DNA of 64,000 nucleotides from Methanocaldococcus lauensis. Its GTDB lineage: Archaea; AGJL01; Methanococci; Methanococcales; Methanocaldococcaceae. This document shows, in pieces, positions 58,349-64,000 of the stretch. The DNA is taken from the NCBI RefSeq assembly GCF_902827225.1, contig NZ_LR792632.1, positions 763,030 through 827,029 on the forward strand, given 5' to 3'. The notes under the pieces were generated by a model, which saw only the letters and a list, made by a program, of their open reading frames with translations, had not been told where the DNA came from and searched no databases. A program made the position numbers and the translations under genes. Positions within the stretch are counted from its first letter, which is position 1, and every line of letters begins with the position of its first letter.

Positions 58349-59977
58349 TTAAAATTCATCACCTCCGAAGTCTCCGCCTTCTCCTCCTTTCTCCTCTTCT
58401 TTAGTTTTCTCTGCGGCAATAACATCATCAATTCTTAAGAGCATGACTGATGCTTCAGTAGCAGAGTCAATTGCTTGAGTCTTAACTTTTAATGGTTCAA
58501 CTACTCCTCTTTCTAACATGTTAACAACTTCTCCTTCGAAGACATCTAATCCGCAAACTTCTCCTCCTTCTTTTTCGTGAGCAGCTCTTAACTTAACGAG
58601 CATGTCAATTGGGTCTAATCCTGAGTTCTCAGCTAATGTTCTTGGAATGACCTCTAAAGCATCAGCAAATGCCTTAACTGCTAACTGTTCTCTTCCAGCA
58701 ACTGTTTCAGCGAATTTTCTTAATCTCTTAGCTAATTCTATTTCAGTAGCTCCTCCACCAGCAACAATCTTACCTTCTTCTAATGCACACTTAACTACTC
58801 CAATTGCATCATCTAAAGCTCTTGCAACTTCTTCAACGACATGCTCTGTTGAACCTCTTGCTAAGATTGTTACAGCCTTTGGATGCTTGCACTGCTCAAC
58901 GAATATCATTGCATCTCCAGCAACTTTTCTCTCTTCAACTAATCCAGCTTCTCCTAAATCTTCTGGTGTTAAGTCATCAATCTTTGTAACGATTCTTGCT
59001 CCTGTTGCTTTAGCTAATTTCTCCATATCTGATTTTTTAACTCTTCTTACTGCTAAGATTCCCTTCTTAGCTAAGTAGTGCTGAGCTAAGTCATCAATTC
59101 CTTTCTGACAGAAGACTACGTTAGCTCCAGTTGCGGCAATCTTCTCAACCATGTCTTTAATCATTTTCTCTTCTTGCTCGATGAACTCCATTAATTTAGC
59201 TGGGTCAGTTATTCTTATTTCTGCGTCAGTTTCTGTCTCTTTAACTTCAATTGGGCAGTTTAATAATGCAATTTTTGCATTTTCAACTTTCTTTGGCATT
59301 TGTGGATTAACTCTTTCTTTGTCAATAACAACTCCTCTTATTAATGTAGTTTCTTCAATTGGAGCTCCTTCTTTCTTCTCAACTTTAATTAAATCCTTAT
59401 CAACTTTTCCAGTTTCTTCATCAACAACTGCTTTAACAGCGTCAACAACAATTTCAGCTAACTGTTCTCTTGCTTTTTCTGCTCCTTTACCAGTTATAGC
59501 AGTCATTGCTATTTTCTTTAACATTTCAGTATCTTCAGGTTTTACCTCTTTAGCTATATCTTTTAATTCTTCAACTGCCTTGTTTCTTGCCATTTCGTAT
59601 CCATTGATGATGACTGATGGGTGGATGTTTTGGTCTAATAACTCTTCAGCCTTTCTTAATAACTCTCCAGCAATAACAACTGCTGTTGTTGTACCATCCC
59701 CTACTTCTTTCTCTTGTGTTTTAGCAACTTCTATTAACATCTTAGCAGCTGGGTGTTCAACACTCATTTCTTTTAATATTGTAACTCCATCGTTTGTAAC
59801 AACAATGTCTCCTAATTCATCAACTAACATTTTGTCCATTCCTTTTGGACCTAATGTTGTTCTAACAGTCTCAGCGATAATTCTACCTGCTAATATGTTC
59901 ATTCTTTGAGCATCTCTTCCAACGTATCTCTTAACATTTTGTGGTAATACTACTATTGGGGTTCCTGCCATTGCCAT
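58349..59977 (-). CDS. ths: Thermosome (group II chaperonin) subunit
   Basis: A 542-residue chaperonin subunit. Signatures: [51 protein letters not shown] and [15 protein letters not shown]; the C-terminus is the Gly/Glu tail [12 protein letters not shown]. It forms double rings that fold proteins with ATP. TGAGGTGAG upstream fits the ATG at 59977; the frame is open to GTG at 59986. Codon use is visibly biased, as in a highly expressed gene. A strong TATA-like AATATATATAG lies near 60031-60041 on the opposite strand reading. Confidence 0.97.
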   Translation of the reverse strand: MAMAGTPIVVLPQNVKRYVGRDAQRMNILAGRIIAETVRTTLGPKGMDKMLVDELGDIVVTNDGVTILKEMSVEHPAAKMLIEVAKTQEKEVGDGTTTAVVIAGELLRKAEELLDQNIHPSVIINGYEMARNKAVEELKDIAKEVKPEDTEMLKKIAMTAITGKGAEKAREQLAEIVVDAVKAVVDEETGKVDKDLIKVEKKEGAPIEETTLIRGVVIDKERVNPQMPKKVENAKIALLNCPIEVKETETDAEIRITDPAKLMEFIEQEEKMIKDMVEKIAATGANVVFCQKGIDDLAQHYLAKKGILAVRRVKKSDMEKLAKATGARIVTKIDDLTPEDLGEAGLVEERKVAGDAMIFVEQCKHPKAVTILARGSTEHVVEEVARALDDAIGVVKCALEEGKIVAGGGATEIELAKRLRKFAETVAGREQLAVKAFADALEVIPRTLAENSGLDPIDMLVKLRAAHEKEGGEVCGLDVFEGEVVNMLERGVVEPLKVKTQAIDSATEASVMLLRIDDVIAAEKTKEEEKGGEGGDFGGDEF

Positions 59978-60176
59978 GTCTCTCACCTCACTTTGTTACC
60001 TTATTCGGTATCTATATGTTTATGAAATTCTATATATATTTTATGGTTTTGTGCATATATATGTCACTATCAATAGAATTAAATATATAAATTAAACAAA
60101 TTAAATAAATAATTTTAATATATAACAATATCTTTTTTAATTTTAATTAAAAAATTAAAAGAAATAAAATAGACAT

Positions 60177-60758
60177 TTATTCATTAGTAACTTCTTCATT
60201 TTCTTTTTTTTCACTAATTTTTTCCAATTTTGCTAATGCTAATCTGGCACCTTCTTCAATTTCATCTGAAAAGATATTTCCAATGTTTATTAGTACAATT
60301 ACGCCCCAGATAACTAATATTATCAATACAATTCCTGCTATAACTGGAGACATTCCAGCCATTATTGGTAAGAAGAACAGATAAGCAATTATTGCTACGA
60401 TTAAATATGCTAATGCTCTTAAACCTCTCCTATATCTTTTTAACTTATCGTCTGTTATTCTTTCTTTTGCTAATTTTGAAGCAATTATGTCAGCAACACC
60501 ATCCATTAATTCTCCAAAATCTTTAACTATTTTTAAAAATACATAAGCTAACGCTATAAAAACAATTGCTGAAATAATTGGTTTTAAAGCTGTTAATCCA
60601 AATAAATATGGATTTCCAAGCATATCAGCAATTGGTATAAAGACAAGGACTCCAAATAACCATATTAACCCTGCAACGACTAAACTAATTACTATCTGAG
60701 GGACATTCTCTTTCAATTTTAATATTCCCTCTTTATATAACCTTTCAGTATTGTCCAT
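60177..60758 (-). CDS. Four-helix membrane protein
   Basis: A 193-residue protein with four predicted transmembrane segments (about residues 19-45, 52-75, 112-136 and 137-160), a basic cytoplasmic loop (AKERITDDKLKRYRRGLRA) and an acidic, Lys/Glu-rich C-terminus. It resembles conserved archaeal membrane proteins without known function. GAGGTGAT is 5 bases before the ATG. I do not recognise a specific family; mechanosensitive-channel-like helices are possible but not supported by motif. Confidence 0.75.
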   Translation of the reverse strand: MDNTERLYKEGILKLKENVPQIVISLVVAGLIWLFGVLVFIPIADMLGNPYLFGLTALKPIISAIVFIALAYVFLKIVKDFGELMDGVADIIASKLAKERITDDKLKRYRRGLRALAYLIVAIIAYLFFLPIMAGMSPVIAGIVLIILVIWGVIVLINIGNIFSDEIEEGARLALAKLEKISEKKENEEVTNE

Positions 60759-60872
60759 TCATTATCACCTCACAATTAATTATTTATATTACTAATCATA
60801 TAAACTTATAATTTTCATTATATTTATAGTTTATTTAATTTTATTTATTTTTGTTTAATGTTTATTACTACT

Positions 60873-61484
60873 TTAACCATGCTTCAACTCTTTTATTGTA
60901 TTTATATTTTTAAAGATTTTTTTAGATTTATCTAACTCCTCTACCTTTATATAAAACGGATTTAAGTAAGATATAAAATATCTTAAAGATAAGTTACTAT
61001 CTTCCATTAGGATCTTATTTAGAATATGTAAGGAGTTTCTTTTATATAAAGCAAATAGAGGCTCTATAAAACCATTCTCATGCATTGGAACTATGCATAA
61101 ATTGTCTTTTTTAGATATTTTTATATAAGAGATTAATTTTATTATAGATTCTTTCGTTATATATGGACAATCGCATGGCAAAACAATAAACCACTCTGCA
61201 TTTAAAGCTCTCATACCGCACAAAATACCCATAAGAGGGCCTTTATTTTCAATCAAGTCAAAGGAGATTATGCATTTATATTTATTTAAATATTCTTTTT
61301 CTTTATCTAAGTCAATAGAATTTTTTGCAAAAACTGTAACATAAGGAATATTTAAACTTTTTAAAACATCTGATGGGTAATTTATAAGATACTTTCCATT
61401 AAAAATTCTAAATGGTTTTTTTCCACCAATTCTCTCTCCCTTACCACCAGACAAAATTATTCCTCCAATGATACTCCCACCCAA
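60873..61484 (-). CDS. mobA: Molybdenum cofactor guanylyltransferase MobA
   Basis: A nucleotidyltransferase of the MobA family that attaches GMP to molybdopterin; the dinucleotide cofactor is needed by tungsten or molybdenum formylmethanofuran dehydrogenase and formate dehydrogenase. The signature LSGGKGERIGGKKPF is near the N-terminus, with LIENKGPLMGILCGMRAL and VLPCDCPYI further on. The frame opens at TTG 61484, but there is no ribosome-binding site before it; GGGTGGGAG is inside the first codons and would point to ATC or ATT about 61472, so the start is uncertain. Confidence 0.87.
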   Translation of the reverse strand: MGGSIIGGIILSGGKGERIGGKKPFRIFNGKYLINYPSDVLKSLNIPYVTVFAKNSIDLDKEKEYLNKYKCIISFDLIENKGPLMGILCGMRALNAEWFIVLPCDCPYITKESIIKLISYIKISKKDNLCIVPMHENGFIEPLFALYKRNSLHILNKILMEDSNLSLRYFISYLNPFYIKVEELDKSKKIFKNINTIKELKHG

Positions 61485-61630
61485 AATGTTAAAAACTTTA
61501 ATAACCTTTTAATAACCTTTTGACAATTATGATAATAAGGATTTATTGTTAATGTAGGTTAATCTTTGTAAGTTGTAATTAATAAGTATTATTCTTAATT
61601 TATACTTAATTTATATAAATGGTGATGATT

Positions 61631-63283
61631 ATGAGCACAGCAGTAAAGGTAAAAAATTTAACAAAAAAATATGGGGATTTTAAAGCATTAGATAATGTCT
61701 CTTTTGAAGCAAAAAAGGGAGAGATTTTAGGAATTGTTGGAAAAAGTGGAGCAGGAAAAACTACTCTAATAAAAATTTTAAGAGGTTCCTTAGATTACGA
61801 TGAAGGGGAAGTGGAAATATTGGGTAGAAAAGATAACTTTAAAGAGGTAACTGCTATTCATTTACAGAGAAATTTTGCACTATGGGCAGAGCCAGTAATT
61901 AATAACATCATAAGAAAACTTTACGCCATAAGAAACAAATCTGATGAGCAACTACCAATGGAAGAGGAATGGGAAGAGTATGAAAAAGATGCCTTAGAGA
62001 TATTAAAATTAGTTGGTTTAGAACATAAAAAGGATGCTTTTGCAAACATACTAAGTGGTGGTGAAAAACAAAGGCTAATATTAGGTAGGCAGATAGCTAA
62101 AATTTATGAAAAGGGAGAGGGAGTTTTATTATTGGATGAACCAGCAACAATGGCTTGTCCAGCATCTAAGCAGAAACTATTAGATGTAATTAAAAACATT
62201 AGAGATAAGTTAAATGTAACTGTGATTATAACCTCCCATTTGCCAGAAGTGCATAGATATCTTTGTGATAGATTGATATTATTGGAAGATGGAAAAGTAA
62301 AAAAAATTGGAGATGTTGAAACCGTCTTAAATGAGTTTTTGAAAGAAATGAAGCCACCTTATATAAGAACTCCTAAAATAAAGGATAATGATATAATAAA
62401 AGTTGAAAATGTCTCTAAGAGATACTATGTTATTCATGGAGGAGAAACATTAAACTTAAAAAATATCTCCTTCAATGTTAAAGAAGGGGAAATAGTGTCT
62501 ATTATTGGACCAAGTGGTGTTGGAAAAACTGTAATTATGAGATTGATGGCTGGCTTAGAATTACCAGATGAAGGGAGAATTATTGTTGATGGAGTTGATA
62601 TAACCAAATATGGATGGGAAAGAATAAATCTTAGAAAAAGAATAGGAATTATGCATCAAGAGTTCTCTCTACCATATTATCAAACAGTTGAAAATTTATT
62701 AAAATATAGATTGGGATTAAAAGGAGAAAAGGCAATTGCATATGCAAAAGTAAAGGCTGAAGAACTTGGCATTTCCCCAAAGATTGTAGATGCAATTTAT
62801 CAATTAATTGATGTCCCAGAGGCAGAGAGAGTTTCAAAACTTCAAAAGATGGGTTTAACAGAAGATATAATTTATAAACTATTCCCACCAATTGTTGAAG
62901 ATTTTAAGCCAGATGAAATTTTAGAGGCGTTAGATTTAGGTAAGGACATTTTAAAGAAAAAAGTTTCTGAACTTAGTGGAGGGCAAAAGGTTAGAGTGGC
63001 TATGGCTTTACAGTTAATAACTAAGCCAAAGATTTTATTCTTAGATGAGCCTTTTGGAGATTTAGATCCAATAACATTAAGAGATGTTGCAAACTATTTA
63101 AAGAAAATAAATGAGAAATTTGGCACAACAATAGTTTTAGTCTCCCACTGTGTAGATTTTATTAAAGAGATTAGTGATAGAGCAATACTCTTAGATAATA
63201 ATAAATTAGTTATGGAAGGAAAACCTGAAAAGGTTTGTGAGGAATTTATAAAAAGAAGTAATGTAAAGTTCCTTCAGCCATAG
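61631..63283 (+). CDS. atwA: Methyl-coenzyme M reductase activation ATPase A2
   Basis: A 550-residue protein with two ABC ATPase domains. Domain 1: Walker A GKSGAGKTT, signature LSGGEKQRL, Walker B VLLLDEPATMACP. Domain 2: GPSGVGKTV, LSGGQKVRV, ILFLDEPFGDLDP. It has no membrane part. Component A2 uses ATP to reduce the nickel of methyl-CoM reductase into the active Ni(I) state as part of a complex that includes marker protein 17. GGTGAT at 61621-61626 fixes the ATG at 61631. Confidence 0.93.
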   Translation: MSTAVKVKNLTKKYGDFKALDNVSFEAKKGEILGIVGKSGAGKTTLIKILRGSLDYDEGEVEILGRKDNFKEVTAIHLQRNFALWAEPVINNIIRKLYAIRNKSDEQLPMEEEWEEYEKDALEILKLVGLEHKKDAFANILSGGEKQRLILGRQIAKIYEKGEGVLLLDEPATMACPASKQKLLDVIKNIRDKLNVTVIITSHLPEVHRYLCDRLILLEDGKVKKIGDVETVLNEFLKEMKPPYIRTPKIKDNDIIKVENVSKRYYVIHGGETLNLKNISFNVKEGEIVSIIGPSGVGKTVIMRLMAGLELPDEGRIIVDGVDITKYGWERINLRKRIGIMHQEFSLPYYQTVENLLKYRLGLKGEKAIAYAKVKAEELGISPKIVDAIYQLIDVPEAERVSKLQKMGLTEDIIYKLFPPIVEDFKPDEILEALDLGKDILKKKVSELSGGQKVRVAMALQLITKPKILFLDEPFGDLDPITLRDVANYLKKINEKFGTTIVLVSHCVDFIKEISDRAILLDNNKLVMEGKPEKVCEEFIKRSNVKFLQP

Positions 63284-63330
63284 AAGTTTTTGTTTCCCAT
63301 TTTATAGCATAATAATAGTATTTAACTTAA

Positions 63331-63337
63331 TTTATAC
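63331..63337 (+). promoter_or_regulatory. TATA box of the candidate ncRNA
   Basis: TTTATAC preceded by AACTTAA lies 27 bases before 63358, the first base of the outer stem of the RNA candidate; this is the expected archaeal TATA-to-start spacing. Confidence 0.5.
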
Positions 63338-63357
63338 AAACAGAATCTATGGAAATG

Positions 63358-63450
63358 GGCTGTCATCAACTCACAGATTCATCGAGAATACCATTCCCTC
63401 CGTTGTGAGTTCATTGGACTTCGGGCTGAACGGAGACAGCCCCATAAAAT
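63358..63450 (+). ncRNA. Candidate structured ncRNA with pseudoknot
   Basis: A locally G+C-rich segment in an A+T-rich gap. The outer stem is GGGCTGTC/GACAGCCC (63358-63365 and 63435-63442). Inside, AACTCAC/GTGAGTT (63368-63374 and 63405-63411) and CTCCGTT/AACGGAG (63399-63405 and 63429-63435) interleave, so an H-type pseudoknot is possible. A TATA box is at the right distance upstream and a T-run (TCTTTTT) follows the outer stem. It may belong to a known archaeal G+C-rich RNA family, which I cannot identify; a relic of a TnpB-linked guide RNA is another possibility. Confidence 0.62.
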
Positions 63451-63552
63451 CTTTTTATCAAAGTTATGATGACCTCGAAGGCAGAGTCCTCTCATCGGTT
63501 ATATAACAATATTGTTCCACTGATATTTATATATTACGATATGCTACAAAAA

Positions 63553-63627
63553 CTAAGAAACTACTACAAACCCTACTACCCATCGTCGCCGCTGAATTCA
63601 TAACCATCCTAAAGCAGAGTTTCTTAG
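63553..63627. other. Inverted repeat around a G+C-rich 55-base loop
   Basis: CTAAGAAACT (63553-63562) and AGTTTCTTAG (63618-63627) form a perfect 10-bp inverted repeat; on the minus strand it is followed by TTTTTG, as in a terminator, directly downstream of glnB. The enclosed part is richer in G+C than its surroundings and includes ACCCATCGTCGCCGCTGAA. It could be a small RNA gene, a glnB 3' structure, or an element end. The interval 63451-63552 shows nothing else I can name. Confidence 0.5.
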
Positions 63628-63641
63628 AAACGGTTTAAGAA

Positions 63642-63989
<348 letters not shown>

Positions 63990-64000
63990 CTAATTATAGT

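Noticed and set aside
59151..59909. 252-codon open frame opposite the thermosome gene
   Set aside because: It is the antisense of a strongly codon-biased gene, has Ser/Ile-rich noise-like composition, no ribosome-binding site and no family features.
63340..63450. C-terminal end of a TnpB transposase on the minus strand
   Set aside because: Short stretches resemble such ends (for example EGMVFSMNL), but frames are broken within a few dozen codons and no upstream transposase domain is visible; kept only as an alternative for the ncRNA.
63465..63522. Box C/D sRNA candidate (ATGATGA at 63466 and CTGA at 63520)
   Set aside because: No convincing internal C' and D' boxes and no terminal stem next to the boxes.

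Overview
The window is about 64 kb of an A+T-rich (visibly near 30% G+C) genome of a hyperthermophilic, hydrogenotrophic methanogen of the order Methanococcales, most like Methanocaldococcus. The grounds are Mer, the methyl-CoM reductase activation ATPase A2 (AtwA), methanogenesis marker proteins, CobY, Hel308 with an intein, thermosome, proteasome alpha, archaeal SRP54, L40e, the GGTGAT ribosome-binding sites, and an in-frame TGA read as selenocysteine with an archaeal 3' SECIS. Several starts below were chosen because a GGTGAT-type site lies 4-8 bases before an internal ATG or TTG; no start is experimentally known.

Layout. 1-5.5 kb: end of serA, an RNA-modification operon (PP-loop ATPase, TrmG10-type methylase), a MATE exporter, Tsr3 and L40e. 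5.5-9.2 kb: a redox membrane cluster (DUF2202 lipoprotein, a secreted anchored protein, two NapH-like ferredoxins) and psmA. 9.4-9.8 kb: a HesB-like selenoprotein whose SECIS overlaps its stop codon. 9.8-23.7 kb: ADP-forming acyl-CoA synthetase, small zinc-finger protein, TruD, MBF1, CobY, DapF, a LysR-like regulator, intein-containing Hel308, HflX and a TatD-like hydrolase. 24.5-34.3 kb: UbiX, SRP54, the homocysteine-synthesis pair, aspartate kinase, PdxT, a C5-epimerase-like exported protein and ArgH.

34.4-45.3 kb is the most unusual part. A cassette is repeated: structured RNA leader, a roughly 100-residue peptide precursor with a near-invariant hydrophobic leader and a divergent Gly/Ala-rich core, a small membrane protein, and a SpoIIM/DUF95 membrane protein. 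There are three peptide genes; two SpoIIM copies are intact and two are decayed. Downstream lie a Yip1 protein, a large exported CARDB-like protein and a MacB/LolD-type ABC exporter. The gene set resembles circular-bacteriocin (AS-48-type) clusters, which carry a precursor, a DUF95 protein, small membrane immunity proteins and an ABC exporter. Each leader RNA folds on paper into a textbook kink-turn, with a stem that is changed on both sides in one copy, followed by a hairpin that contains the ribosome-binding site.

45.3-64 kb: methanogenesis markers 2, 15 and 17, a 23-bp minisatellite, a roadblock-domain protein, radical SAM proteins, PepQ, a chorismate-lyase-like protein, Mer, a PIN-ATPase-KH protein, a LamG-like surface protein, thermosome, MobA, AtwA, a candidate pseudoknotted ncRNA and GlnB/GlnK. 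No tRNA, rRNA or CRISPR array was seen.
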